From contig JANQIX010000016.1 in the NCBI GenBank assembly GCA_028281925.1, positions 1 through 64,000 of the forward strand: a stretch of DNA of 64,000 nt, in the 5' to 3' direction. This stretch comes from Alphaproteobacteria bacterium (lineage in GTDB: Bacteria > Pseudomonadota > Alphaproteobacteria > DSM-16000 > Inquilinaceae). The position numbers and the translations under genes were made by a program. Below are positions 1 to 9,535 of the stretch, one piece after another. The first letter of the stretch is position 1; every line of letters starts with the position of its first letter. The notes beneath the pieces were generated by a model. That model was not told the origin of the DNA and did no database searches. It was given only the letters and a program-made list of their open reading frames with translations.

Positions 1-1
1 G

Positions 2-2293
2 GTGCGCAACCGTCTGTCGCGCATCTATTTCGACGGCAAGTTCTTCCCCTATCCCATCAAGGCCGATGTGGGCACGGCGCTGAAGCTGGGGCCGCTGCGC
101 GTGGGGCGGATGATGGCGAGCTATGCCAAGGCGCGCGCCTTCCCGCGCCAGCCGGAGGTGAGCCTGGAGGACTTCCTGCTGAACCGCTTCGGCCACGCGC
201 TCTACGACACCTTCTTCAAGCACTATACGGAGAAGGTCTGGGGTGTGCCGTGCAGTGAGATCAGCGCCGACTGGGGCGCGCAGCGCATCAAGGGGCTGAA
301 CATATCCAAGGCGCTGGCCCATGCCGTGAAGGTGCCGTTCCGGAAGCTGCGGCCGGGCGCGGGCGGGGCAGTCAACACCAGCCTGATCGAACGCTTCCTC
401 TATCCCAAATACGGCCCCGGCCAGATGTGGGAGACGGTAGCCGAGAAGGTGCGGGCCGGCGGCGGCGAGATCCGCTTCCACGAGAGGGCCGTGGGCCTGC
501 AGATCCTCGACGGCAAGGTGCGGGCGCTGACGACGCAGAACATTGAGACCGGCGAGCGTACGACGCTCCAGGCGGACCATGTCATCTCCACAATGCCGGT
601 GACGGAGCTGGTGGCAGCCATGGGGCCAGGGGCGCCGGAGGCGGTACACCAGGTGGCGTCGGGCCTGGAGTACCGCGACTTCATCACCGTTGGGCTGCTG
701 CTGCGCAGGATGGCGCAGAGTCGGGGCGCGCAAACCGGATCACCGATCAATCTGGTGCCGGACAACTGGATCTACATTCAGGACAAGGGTATCGAGGTCG
801 GTCGGCTGCAGTTCTTCAACAACTGGAGCCCGTATATGGTGGCCGATCCAGCCACAGCCTGGGTGGGCATGGAGTATTTCTGCCGCGAGGGCGACGGACT
901 GTGGTCGCAAAGCGATGCGGAGATGACCGATCTCGGCATCCGCGAGATGGAAGTTCTGGGGCTTGCCCATCGCACCGACCTGTTGGACAGCCTGGTGCTG
1001 CGGGTGCCCAAGGCCTATCCGGGCTATTACGGCAGCTATGGCCAATTCGACACTATTCGCCAGTTCACCGACAGTGTGCCCAACTTGTTCCTGGTCGGCC
1101 GCAATGGCATGCACCGCTACAACAACCAGGACCACTCGATGTTGACGGCACGGTGCGCCGTTGACGCGATCATCGCCGACTCCCCCGACAAAAGCGCGCT
1201 CTGGGCCGTCAATATCGACGACGACTACCATGAGGAGAACGCGGACAGCGTTCCGGCAAAGACGGCGACCGACGCTCCCCGTGTCGGCACTCTGTCTGGC
1301 CGACAGCCGCAGCGTAGTCAGTCCCAGGACGGCCCCTGTACGACACCAACGGGCGACGGACGGCCGGCGATGGCAGTCGTCGTGCCAGTGCGTAACGAAG
1401 CCAGCAACATCGCCCCGCTGATCGAAGAGACCGTTACCGCGCTCAGGCAGGTCACACCCTCGCTGCCCGGCGGCTACGAGATCATCTATGTGAATGACGG
1501 CAGCGATGACGCCACCGCACAGCAGCTGGCGGACGCAGCCACCGCCGTTCCCGAGCTGATCGTCCGCACCCACGCGAAGAGCTGCGGCCAGTCGGCGGCC
1601 ATTCGAACCGGGGTGCGAGCCGCACGGGCACACTGGATCGCGACACTTGACGGGGACGGGCAAAACGACCCGGCCGATTTGCCGAAGATGATCGCCGCCC
1701 TGATCGGCGACGGCATTGCGCTCGAACGCCCGCCGCCGACGGCCTGGGGATCGCCATCCCCTCCGCTTGGCCTGGTCGCGGGTCAGCGCCTGAACCGCCG
1801 CGACACGGCCGTGCGCCGGCTGTCTTCCAGCGTGGCCAATGGCGTGCGCAGCCGGCTTCTTGGCGATGGCGCACCCGATACCGGTTGCGGACTGAAGCTG
1901 TTCCCCCGTTCAGCGTTTCTGGAGCTTGCCTATTTCGACCACATGCACCGCTTCCTGCCGGCACTGATGCGACGTGAGGGCTATCGGGTGAGCCTAGTAC
2001 CGGTCAGCCATCGGCCCCGGCTGAGCGGCCGCTCGAAATACGGCATTCACAATCGGCTATGGGTGGGTATCGTCGATCTCATCGGCGTGATCTGGCTGAA
2101 TCGTCGCCATCGACGTCCCGAGATCGCGGAGCTATCTGCGCTTGTCGACGAACCTTGCTTCGAAGGACAGAGCACAGACACGTCGCGGCCCCAAAGATCG
2201 AGCCCCCCGAGCTGCGGCACAGCCGGCGCCGCCAGACACGCTTCGACGGCCACGCCCCATCTCACTGTCGTCGGCAGAACGGACACGGCTTAG
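2..2293 (+). CDS. FAD-dependent oxidoreductase fused to GT2 glycosyltransferase (5' partial)
   Basis: The frame is open from the left edge, so the true start and the N-terminal FAD-binding Rossmann motif lie outside the window. Visible residues 1-415 read like the C-terminal part of a protoporphyrinogen-oxidase/UDP-galactopyranose-mutase-like flavoprotein, ending with a typical GRNGMHRYNNQDHSM stretch. After a low-complexity linker of about 40 residues, a second domain starts near residue 457 (MAVVVPVRNE). It is a GT2 glycosyltransferase of the dolichol-phosphate-mannose synthase type: YVNDGSDD, the metal-binding DGDG at about 550, and the terminal SGRSKYGIHNRLWVGIVDL motif. About 60 C-terminal residues look like an unstructured tail. 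Such GT2 enzymes load a sugar onto a polyprenyl phosphate at the inner membrane, and a GT-C enzyme then uses it. Two GT-C-like genes follow directly. That the two domains are one protein is seen in the sequence; the substrate is unknown. Confidence 0.8.
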   Translation: MRNRLSRIYFDGKFFPYPIKADVGTALKLGPLRVGRMMASYAKARAFPRQPEVSLEDFLLNRFGHALYDTFFKHYTEKVWGVPCSEISADWGAQRIKGLNISKALAHAVKVPFRKLRPGAGGAVNTSLIERFLYPKYGPGQMWETVAEKVRAGGGEIRFHERAVGLQILDGKVRALTTQNIETGERTTLQADHVISTMPVTELVAAMGPGAPEAVHQVASGLEYRDFITVGLLLRRMAQSRGAQTGSPINLVPDNWIYIQDKGIEVGRLQFFNNWSPYMVADPATAWVGMEYFCREGDGLWSQSDAEMTDLGIREMEVLGLAHRTDLLDSLVLRVPKAYPGYYGSYGQFDTIRQFTDSVPNLFLVGRNGMHRYNNQDHSMLTARCAVDAIIADSPDKSALWAVNIDDDYHEENADSVPAKTATDAPRVGTLSGRQPQRSQSQDGPCTTPTGDGRPAMAVVVPVRNEASNIAPLIEETVTALRQVTPSLPGGYEIIYVNDGSDDATAQQLADAATAVPELIVRTHAKSCGQSAAIRTGVRAARAHWIATLDGDGQNDPADLPKMIAALIGDGIALERPPPTAWGSPSPPLGLVAGQRLNRRDTAVRRLSSSVANGVRSRLLGDGAPDTGCGLKLFPRSAFLELAYFDHMHRFLPALMRREGYRVSLVPVSHRPRLSGRSKYGIHNRLWVGIVDLIGVIWLNRRHRRPEIAELSALVDEPCFEGQSTDTSRPQRSSPPSCGTAGAARHASTATPHLTVVGRTDTA

Positions 2294-2327
2294 CGTCCTC
2301 CCGTGATTCCCACTTGGCGCATCGTTC

Positions 2328-2351
2328 CCGACCGGCGTGTTCACCGGTCGG
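2328..2351 (+). terminator. Hairpin after the fused glycosyltransferase
   Basis: There is a perfect 8-bp stem (CCGACCGG / CCGGTCGG) with an 8-base loop, 35 bases after the stop codon. No T-run follows, so it may be a weak or Rho-assisted terminator or a processing signal. Confidence 0.4.
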
Positions 2352-2448
2352 CATCCCCAAACCACAGTTTGCGGCAAGATGCAGCCCATAGCCGTCGCCC
2401 GGCGCAATGGCGGCCCAGCATCTCCGATCGGATGTCGGAACAGCTCAC

Positions 2449-4164
2449 ATGAGAGGGATCCTGGACCGCCCGGGCCACTGGTATGTGCTGCTCCTCGCCG
2501 GCTGGGGCATTGGCATCCTGCTTGCCGTTTCACCGGAGATATGGCGATCAAGCCATCTTCTGGTGCAGGACGACGCCCGCCATTTCGTCGTGTGGCTTCG
2601 CCGGCTTGCCGATCCGGAGCTGTTCGCAGGGGACCCGATTGCCGAGTACTTCAGGGCACTTACGCCCGGCGTCTATACGGCGCTGTACGCGCCAGCATCG
2701 GTCTTGGGGATTGACGCCGTCACTTGGCATTTCCTGGCGGTCACGCCCCTCGCATGCGTCCTCTTCACCGTGGCCGGATTCCGCTTGCTGTCGCATCTCC
2801 ATCCGACCGTTCGCGAGGCCGGCCTTGCGACGCTGATCCTGTGCGGTGTGCTGAGCTATGCGCCGATGGACGGATTGCCGCGAAGCTTTGGGCACGCCAT
2901 CGTTCTCTTCGCGCTCGTCGCCTTCCTCGAGCGGCGCATCCTGCTTGTGTTCGCGACGATGGCGATCGGTGCGAACCTCTACCCGGTCGCCTGTATCGTG
3001 GCCGGCGGCGCGATGGCCTTTCTCATGCTGGAAGGCCGCAGCCCCTATGTCTCGACAGACCGCAGGAAATGGTACGCGTTCGCTGCGGCGGGCATCGGTG
3101 CAGTGGGTGGACTGGCGCTGTTCCTGATTTCCGCCGACGACGTAGGGCCAGTCTTCACGCTCGCGCAGGCAAGAGAGCTGCCGATCTTCGAAGAGGGCGG
3201 ACGGCTCAGGTTCTTTCGCGACAATTTGCTATCGCAAGTCCTCTGCAGCGGCGACGGCGGCCTCCTGCTGGTCTGCATCGATACGGGAACCGATGCCGGT
3301 CCCCTGCTTTCACTAGCCGTAACGGTCCTCGTGTTCGCAGCAGCGCTTGTCGCGCTGCGTTTGAATGCAGGACACACGCAGCCGGGCCGCGCGATGGCAA
3401 GGTCTTCGGAACTTGCCGTGAGACTGGCGGTGGCGCTCGTTCTGGCCGGATCGCTTTTGTACCTGGCGTCCTACCTGGTGGCGTTTCGAGCTCACTTGCC
3501 TGGGAGGTATGCGACGTACTCGGTAGGGTTCGCCTTCCAGATCGCCATCGTGATCGCCATCATGGGCGCCATCAATCTGGTGGCCCGGGCGCTCGCCTCA
3601 AGGGTGCGCATCAGAACCGTGCAACTGGCCGCGCTTTGTGTGCTGTGGCCCGCCGTGTTTGCGGACCTTGCCGGCGAACCAGTCATCTATCGAGACACCG
3701 AGCCGCAGATCTCCGCTTATCTCCGATCTACGCCGCCCGACACTCTGGTTGCAGGGTTCAGCGGGTACATCGACAGTGTGCCCGCCTTCGCCGACCGAAG
3801 TGTGTTCTTCGCCAGTGAGCTGTTGATTACCTGGACGATCCCGTTCTACGACCAGATGGAAGAGCGCGTCCACGCGCTGGGGGCTACCTACACCGCGCCG
3901 TTGGGGCCGGAAACGGCTGACTTCCTGGAGCAGAACGGGATCGACTATCTGCTGATCCGCCGGGCGGGCGTGGACGAGCTCGATCGTTGGGTCCGCTCCT
4001 TTCCACGTCTTGCCGCGCTCGCGCACACCAACGCCTTTGTCGGCCATGCCGACCTCATCCAGCCGTGCATCGTCGTCCGCAGCGGCGCATACGACCTGAT
4101 CGACACGCACTGCCTGGGCTCGTTGCTGCGCCAAATGGGGCAGGCTGACGACCGGGGCTCTTGA
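2449..4164 (+). CDS. GT-C-like polytopic membrane protein, function unknown
   Basis: An integral membrane protein of about 571 residues with roughly ten hydrophobic segments and a soluble C-terminal domain of about 140 residues. The first extracytoplasmic loop carries an Asp-Asp pair (VQDDARHF, D41-D42) followed by a conserved-looking WLRRLADPELFAGDPIAEYF segment. GT-C glycosyltransferases, which use polyprenyl-phosphate sugars, commonly place an acidic catalytic motif there. I know similar proteins only as uncharacterised families. It lies between a polyprenyl-phosphate GT2 and a GT39-type gene, so a role in envelope glycan decoration or transport is the best inference. I chose ATG 2449, which has GGAA upstream; an in-frame ATG at 2407 without a visible ribosome site would add 14 residues. 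Confidence 0.7.
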   Translation: MRGILDRPGHWYVLLLAGWGIGILLAVSPEIWRSSHLLVQDDARHFVVWLRRLADPELFAGDPIAEYFRALTPGVYTALYAPASVLGIDAVTWHFLAVTPLACVLFTVAGFRLLSHLHPTVREAGLATLILCGVLSYAPMDGLPRSFGHAIVLFALVAFLERRILLVFATMAIGANLYPVACIVAGGAMAFLMLEGRSPYVSTDRRKWYAFAAAGIGAVGGLALFLISADDVGPVFTLAQARELPIFEEGGRLRFFRDNLLSQVLCSGDGGLLLVCIDTGTDAGPLLSLAVTVLVFAAALVALRLNAGHTQPGRAMARSSELAVRLAVALVLAGSLLYLASYLVAFRAHLPGRYATYSVGFAFQIAIVIAIMGAINLVARALASRVRIRTVQLAALCVLWPAVFADLAGEPVIYRDTEPQISAYLRSTPPDTLVAGFSGYIDSVPAFADRSVFFASELLITWTIPFYDQMEERVHALGATYTAPLGPETADFLEQNGIDYLLIRRAGVDELDRWVRSFPRLAALAHTNAFVGHADLIQPCIVVRSGAYDLIDTHCLGSLLRQMGQADDRGS

Positions 4165-4285
4165 TAGTCCGTCGTCTGACGGTCACGCGTCTTCGGCCTG
4201 CGGCGCATTGGCATTGCAAGGGGCCAGCGTTCGACGACTAAGTTCGCGGCGAGCGGGGCTCGGATCTACTCGGAGAACAACCATC

Positions 4286-5884
4286 TTGAGCCGCAATGCA
4301 GGATCCCCGACCGCAAGCAGCCCGGATACCGGCACAGTGGCGCCGGGCCGGCGACGGGGTGTCGCCTGGGAAGCCGTGGTGCTGGCCGCCTATGGCGGCT
4401 GCTTCCTGGCGATCCTGACGCTGGTGTTCTCCGGCTTCACCCGTGATGACCTTGAGGTTGCGTATTACGCCCAGGGTTGGCGGTTCCACACCCATCCCGA
4501 TCACCTTCCGCTTTATGACTGGCTGGCACAGGCACTGGTGTCGGTGCTGGGGCCAACTCCACTGGCCACCGGATTGCTGAAGGTGGCGCTAATGATGATC
4601 GCCTATGCCCTGATATGGCTCGGCATCCGGCGCGTCACGGACAGTCGCGGACTGGCCACCATCGCAGCGGCGGGCATCCCGGCCTGCCATTTCTTCGGCT
4701 ATATGGCGGTCCGCAACTACACCCATTCGGCACTGCTGCTGGCGGCCCTGGCCGGGCTGTTCTGCGCGGCCGCATATCTCATCACCGCATCCGCACAGTC
4801 TCGCGGTCGGCTCTTGGCTGCGTTTGGACTGGGCGTGGCGATCTCTATCGGGCTCATGTCCAAGTTCAGCTTCGTCTTGTTCGCCGCATGTCTGCTGGCC
4901 GTACTGCCCTGGCAACGCCTGCCCCGGGGGCGCGCCATGAGACTGGTGCCCATGGTATTGGCGGGCGCCCTGCCAGGGATTGCCATTGTCGGGACCTGGC
5001 TGGTGACGCTGCCGGAGCCGCTCATGCCGCATCTGGCCACGGCCCTGGAGTCGGAGCGCGAGATGGGGCTGATTGCGCGCGCGGTCGGGGTTACCGGCGA
5101 CACCGTCTTGACCCCCATACTGAGACTGCTGCCGGGCCTGCTGCTGCCGCTGCTGTTGGCGCCGGTCGCCCTCTGGCGGGGCCACACCGGCCCACGCCCG
5201 ACAGCGGACGGGCAAGCCGAACTCTGCCGCCTTTGGGCCAATCGGCTGGCGCTCTATGCCTTGTGCTGTGCGGTCGTCGTGATTGCGGCCACCCTCCTCG
5301 GCGGCGGCACCCGCGTACGCGAACACTACATGGCCCCGGTGATCGTGTTCGCGGCGGCCTACCTGGCTCTGCGCTTCGGCGCCGGTGGCATCACGGCCGC
5401 CCGCGCTCGTACGATCGGACTCGGGCTAATGGGCGTTGCCGGCGTCTATCTGGTGACCGTGACGGTTGCGACGATCTGGGTGTCGCCGGCCATGTGCGGA
5501 CGATGCCTTGTGAACCTGCCCGTTCAGGCGGTCGGCCAACAGATAACAGACGCGGGCTTCCGCGGCGGCACGATCGTCAGCGATTGGCTGGACTGGAGCG
5601 CCAACCTGCGCCAGGTCTTTCCGGAGTCCCGTGTGGTCGCTGAGGAGTTCCCGCTGGTGCGTCGCGCAGGCGGTGAGCCGGGCGGATGCCTGATCCTGAC
5701 CGGCACCCTGGATGTCGCTGCCCATCCGGAACGGGTTGCCGTCCTGCTGGCCGAGAGATTCGGTGCCGAACTGCCGGCGGACGCCGAGCTCCGCACTGCG
5801 TCCGCCCCGCTCACCTTTTCCGACCACCGCGTTGTCGAAGTATCCTACTTTCTCTTTCCAGATGGTCTGGGCGACTGCCGGTAG
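4286..5884 (+). CDS. Glycosyltransferase family 39-like membrane protein
   Basis: A multi-pass membrane protein of about 532 residues, resembling ArnT/PMT-type GT39 glycosyltransferases. The first periplasmic loop has the signature acidic motif (GFTRDDLEVAYYAQGW, D54-D55), followed by HLPLYDWLAQA, as in bacterial dolichyl-phosphate-mannose-protein mannosyltransferase-like proteins. These enzymes move a sugar from polyprenyl phosphate to lipid A, protein or another acceptor on the outer face of the inner membrane. The GT2 domain two genes upstream could make the donor. The start is uncertain because no ATG precedes the first membrane segment. TTG at 4286 has GGAG ten bases before it; TTG at 4208 and GTG at 4337 are alternatives. 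Confidence 0.75.
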   Translation: MSRNAGSPTASSPDTGTVAPGRRRGVAWEAVVLAAYGGCFLAILTLVFSGFTRDDLEVAYYAQGWRFHTHPDHLPLYDWLAQALVSVLGPTPLATGLLKVALMMIAYALIWLGIRRVTDSRGLATIAAAGIPACHFFGYMAVRNYTHSALLLAALAGLFCAAAYLITASAQSRGRLLAAFGLGVAISIGLMSKFSFVLFAACLLAVLPWQRLPRGRAMRLVPMVLAGALPGIAIVGTWLVTLPEPLMPHLATALESEREMGLIARAVGVTGDTVLTPILRLLPGLLLPLLLAPVALWRGHTGPRPTADGQAELCRLWANRLALYALCCAVVVIAATLLGGGTRVREHYMAPVIVFAAAYLALRFGAGGITAARARTIGLGLMGVAGVYLVTVTVATIWVSPAMCGRCLVNLPVQAVGQQITDAGFRGGTIVSDWLDWSANLRQVFPESRVVAEEFPLVRRAGGEPGGCLILTGTLDVAAHPERVAVLLAERFGAELPADAELRTASAPLTFSDHRVVEVSYFLFPDGLGDCR

Positions 5885-5996
5885 AGGCCTCGAAGCACCG
5901 CCGTCGGCATCGCGTTACCGCATCACGACAATCGTCTGCCCATTGCTCCGTCGGGACTCCAGGTCGGCAGAGCGGGTGCCGATAACGACCCCCTGG

Positions 5997-6692
5997 TCAC
6001 ACTGCCCCGCTCGGCGCCTTGGCCCCTAGCCCGTCGAATAGGCTCAGCATGCGGTCACGCCAGGCATGCACCGGATCGTCCACGCTCAAGAGTTCAAAAG
6101 CGCTGCAAAGGCGTGCCCATTGGAAGGCACCGAACACGATATAGTCCGACAACAGCGGCGCTTCGCCGCCGATGAAGGGATTGGCCGCCACTGTCGCACG
6201 CAGCGGGTCGATCGCCTTCTGGAAGGCCGGCAGCTTGCTCTCCCGGTCGGCCGAAACCTCCTCCAGCGCACGGCCGAAGCGCTGTTCCCGCGAGGTGCGG
6301 AAATAAGCCTGGTCGTCGCGGGTCAGAATCTTGTGAATGTCGGCCACGATCATGCCGGCGATCGCCGGCTGGGCCACCCGCTCGCACCAGTTCTTCACGA
6401 ACAGCGCCTCGCCGCGGCCCGCGGGTCCGGCGAACAGCGCCGGTCGGTCGGGATAGGTGTCTTCCAGATGGTTGGCGATGGCCCAGCTGTCGGCGACCGC
6501 CGTATCGCCATCGACCAGCACCGGCACCTTGTCCTGACCGGAAAAGGCGATCGCCCCCTTCTCGGTGAACCGCCAGGGCACGCACTCGACCTCCAACCCC
6601 TTATGCGCCAGGGCCATGCGCACGCGCCAGCAATGGGGGCTGAACCGAACCTCATCCCGCTCAGCTGCAAGGTCATAGAGCTTCAGTGCCAC
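5997..6692 (-). CDS. Glutathione S-transferase family protein
   Basis: A 231-residue soluble protein with an N-terminal thioredoxin-fold glutathione-binding domain and an all-helical C-terminal domain. Visible marks are SPHCWRVRMALAHKGL at residues 18-33, the cis-Pro segment KVPVLVD, and ADSWAIANHLEDTYPD (the SNAIxxYL-like motif). The SPHCWRVR form is typical of the beta-etherase-like (LigE/LigF) branch, so thiol-dependent ether cleavage or detoxification are possible; the substrate is not predictable. Start is GTG with GGGAGAG seven bases upstream. It converges with the GT39-like gene, and the 112 bases between them show no clear terminator. Confidence 0.85.
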   Translation of the reverse strand: MALKLYDLAAERDEVRFSPHCWRVRMALAHKGLEVECVPWRFTEKGAIAFSGQDKVPVLVDGDTAVADSWAIANHLEDTYPDRPALFAGPAGRGEALFVKNWCERVAQPAIAGMIVADIHKILTRDDQAYFRTSREQRFGRALEEVSADRESKLPAFQKAIDPLRATVAANPFIGGEAPLLSDYIVFGAFQWARLCSAFELLSVDDPVHAWRDRMLSLFDGLGAKAPSGAV

Positions 6693-6774
6693 GCCGATCT
6701 CTCCCTGGTTCGGATCTCTGTCTTGTCAGCGGGACCGCGGTTGCCGTGGCGGCGGGCGCCGTGCAACCTCCATC

Positions 6775-8349
6775 CTATTTGCGTGGTCCGGCCGACTGCT
6801 GCAGTTCGACCAGCATCTTCTCCAGCCACTGGGCGATCTGCTTCTTGTTCGGTGCCGGAATCTCCAGCCCGGCGAGCTTGCCGTGGAAGTTCGCCACGCT
6901 GCTCACACGGTCGTCGGGGTTGCGGATCCTCCACATGAACTGCTCAGGTGTTGCAGCCTCTTCCAAGCAGCTCTGCAGCGCGCCGAGGAGGGCGGCGACG
7001 TGCTGGGCGCCGAGATCGCTGCGAAGCGCCGCCACCAGGAAGTTCATCTCTTCCCAGGTGCCGGTGAAGCAGGCCCCGATCTCCCGGATCGATGCGGGAA
7101 TGGCGGTCGGCCCGCCCTTGCCAAAGGCGCGGGCGTAGCGGTGCAAAAGGGCCGCAGCCATGTCCGGGCCGCCCAGGGGGCCCTCCGACGTCGTAACGGT
7201 GCCGATAATCCGCTTGAACGCAGCCTGTTCCGCCTGCTCGTCCCCTTTCGTCAGCGGTTGTGTGCCCGCGAGCGCCCGCCGCACGCGGTCAAGGATGGTG
7301 TCGACAGTCTGAGGCAGGCTGTGGCGCCCGATCGCACGGTTCAACTGCACCGTCATGGGCTCCAACGACGGATCGCTGGTATCGAGCCGACCATGGGCCA
7401 GCTGCACCAAGGCCAACAGGGCCGAGACAAGATCGTTGCGCTTGCCCAACAGTTCCATGACCACCTGTCCGGACATCAGCGTGTCGGCGACGAAATCGTC
7501 CACCAGTTCAATCGCCTCGTCGGCCAAGTCTTCGTCGAACCAGGTCAGCAGGATTTCCAGCTTCCCGGCGATCTGCCGCATCTCCAAGAGGGCATGGGTA
7601 ATGGCGACATTCGCCAGGTATCGCCGTTCGGCCTGGCCAGGCTGCCCGGGCAGTCTGCGCAGCAGATCGGACAAGCCCGACGCGTCCAGCCTCGCGGCGC
7701 CCCGCTTGTCATGCGCCCGGGCCATCATGCTGATCTGGTCCAGAAGGGCCTGCAGCCGGTCGGTACGTTCACGCACCTCGCCGCCATAACGCTCGGCCTG
7801 TACCGTGGCCACTCGACTGACGGCACCCAACATAAGCGTGCCTGCATCCTGGATGCGCCGCTGTTCACGGTGATTGTGCATGAGCTCCAGCACCGTGATT
7901 CCGTGATGGTCGAGATAGCGCCGCAGCACCTGGCTGGCCGTCACTCGTGCCGGGAGGCCGAAGAGGTCGTCCGTGCTTTCGCACAAGCCCGCCGTCTCGA
8001 CCGGGCTCGCGACATTGACCGCCACCTCCGGCTTCGCGCCTTGGACGGCATAGACTTCCTTCTCGTACTCCCGCCCTGTCCAGCCGCGCTTGATCTCGAT
8101 GACCCGCGCCGCTTCCGCACGATCCTTCTTCAAGAGAATGCGCGCGAGATTGCAGGCATGATCCATTTCTTCGGACGTGCCTTCCAGGAAGTCGCGTCCC
8201 TCGCGCGTCAGGTAGATCTCGTATCGCGTCTGAAGCATGGTAGCCGACCGAGCGTCCAGGGTGCCGTCCCCAACGGCACAAAACTGATACTGCTCGGCAA
8301 GTGTTGACGGTTCAACAATAAGTCTGGCGGGTTCAGCCTCCCCGCCCAT
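6775..8349 (-). CDS. Conserved-looking hypothetical protein, 524 residues
   Basis: I do not recognise a family. The product is soluble, predicted mostly helical, rich in charged residues, with no signal peptide or membrane segment. The first 60 residues (LTREGRDFLEGTSEEM) could be a small winged-helix-like module, and the middle (150-330) looks like long helices. The start overlaps the end of the upstream binding-protein gene by 17 bases, suggesting translational coupling. An in-frame ATG about 38 codons further in would remove the overlap. Its only same-strand partner is that periplasmic binding protein, so a cytoplasmic accessory or regulatory role is possible but unsupported. Confidence 0.6.
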   Translation of the reverse strand: MGGEAEPARLIVEPSTLAEQYQFCAVGDGTLDARSATMLQTRYEIYLTREGRDFLEGTSEEMDHACNLARILLKKDRAEAARVIEIKRGWTGREYEKEVYAVQGAKPEVAVNVASPVETAGLCESTDDLFGLPARVTASQVLRRYLDHHGITVLELMHNHREQRRIQDAGTLMLGAVSRVATVQAERYGGEVRERTDRLQALLDQISMMARAHDKRGAARLDASGLSDLLRRLPGQPGQAERRYLANVAITHALLEMRQIAGKLEILLTWFDEDLADEAIELVDDFVADTLMSGQVVMELLGKRNDLVSALLALVQLAHGRLDTSDPSLEPMTVQLNRAIGRHSLPQTVDTILDRVRRALAGTQPLTKGDEQAEQAAFKRIIGTVTTSEGPLGGPDMAAALLHRYARAFGKGGPTAIPASIREIGACFTGTWEEMNFLVAALRSDLGAQHVAALLGALQSCLEEAATPEQFMWRIRNPDDRVSSVANFHGKLAGLEIPAPNKKQIAQWLEKMLVELQQSAGPRK

Positions 8350-9535
8350 AGCGCTCTTGCCAGGCGGCCTCGATCGCCGTCATCCAGCTCGGGTGCGGCT
8401 CCTCCAATGGGACGCCGAGCGCTTCCGGCGATAGCGTCGCCGGACCGAGATCGATCGCTTCGAACAGCGCGCGCTCTTCCGGCGCCAGCGCGTCGAGATC
8501 GAGCACAGTGAAGTCGCCCCAATACTGCGGATCCTGCTTGCGGGCCTGCGCTTCGGGCGAGAGCAGAAAGTTCGCGACCACCATGGCGCCCTCGGGTGAT
8601 GCGGCGTTGAACGGTATGGTCACGAAATGCGTGTTGCCGATGGTGCCACCGTCCAGCACATAAGTGCGCGTCGTCTCCGCCACCTGCCCACGTTCGATCA
8701 GGCCCGATGCCTCGGCCGGATTGAAGTGGAACGCGATGTCGATCTCGCCATCGCCGAACAGCCGCACCAACCCAGGGCCACTCACCGGAAAGCTCTGCCC
8801 CTGGCGCCAGAGGTGCGGATGCAGTGCGTCCAGATAGTCCCACAAGGGGGCCACTGCCTCTTCGAAGTTGGCGCTTGCAACCGGCTCGCGCAATACGGAT
8901 GGATCCTCGACAAGTTCGATCAGCGCCTGTTTGAGGAAGGTGCTGCCCAGGAAGTCGGGTGGCAACGGATAGGTGAACCGCCCAGGATTGGCTTCCGCCC
9001 AGGTCAGCAATGCCGCGATGCTGCGTGGTGGTTCGTCCACGATGGCGGAGTCGTACGAAAACACGAACTGCGCCATCCCCCAGGGGCTTTCGAGCCCATC
9101 TGTGGGGATGGTGAAATCGATCAGTGTCGTCGGTTTGCCTTCGGTGTCGACCAGAGCGAAGTTGGGCAAGAGATCGGTGAAGGCGGGCCCCAGCAGCCCT
9201 TCAGCCTTCATGGCGGCGAAGTTTTCGCCGTTTATCCAGATCAGATCGACGCTGCCGTCCTCCGTGCGGCCGGCAGTGCGTTCGGCCAGCACGCGCGATA
9301 CGGTCTCGGCCATGTCCGCGACCTTCACGTGGCGGACCTCAACCCCATAGCGGTCTTCGACCTCGTGGGCGACCCAGGCGATATAGTCGTTGATCGCCTG
9401 ATCTCCGCCCCAAGCGTTCCAGAACACCGTTTGGCCCTGCGCCCGGTCAAGCACAGCCTGCCAATCATCGGCCCGTGCCGCGCCGGCGATGGCGACAAGA
9501 CAGGCAGCGGCGAACGCCAGCAGACGCATGGGCAT
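8333..9535 (-). CDS. ABC transporter substrate-binding protein, YnjB-like
   Basis: A 400-residue periplasmic solute-binding protein with a clear signal peptide (MPMRLLAFAAACLVAIAGAA, cleavage near residue 22). After it come the YnjB-type features: TVFWNAWGGDQAINDYIAWV, DLIWINGENF, and a C-terminal PHPSWMTAIEAAWQERYG. Family members resemble thiamine/iron/putrescine-type binding proteins; the ligand of YnjB itself is not firmly known. The matching permease (YnjC) and ATPase (YnjD) are not in this window, so the gene is an orphan or its partners are elsewhere. ATG at 9535 is preceded by GAGGAGGAGGG. The downstream neighbour overlaps it and is probably co-transcribed. Confidence 0.85.
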   Translation of the reverse strand: MPMRLLAFAAACLVAIAGAARADDWQAVLDRAQGQTVFWNAWGGDQAINDYIAWVAHEVEDRYGVEVRHVKVADMAETVSRVLAERTAGRTEDGSVDLIWINGENFAAMKAEGLLGPAFTDLLPNFALVDTEGKPTTLIDFTIPTDGLESPWGMAQFVFSYDSAIVDEPPRSIAALLTWAEANPGRFTYPLPPDFLGSTFLKQALIELVEDPSVLREPVASANFEEAVAPLWDYLDALHPHLWRQGQSFPVSGPGLVRLFGDGEIDIAFHFNPAEASGLIERGQVAETTRTYVLDGGTIGNTHFVTIPFNAASPEGAMVVANFLLSPEAQARKQDPQYWGDFTVLDLDALAPEERALFEAIDLGPATLSPEALGVPLEEPHPSWMTAIEAAWQERYGRGG

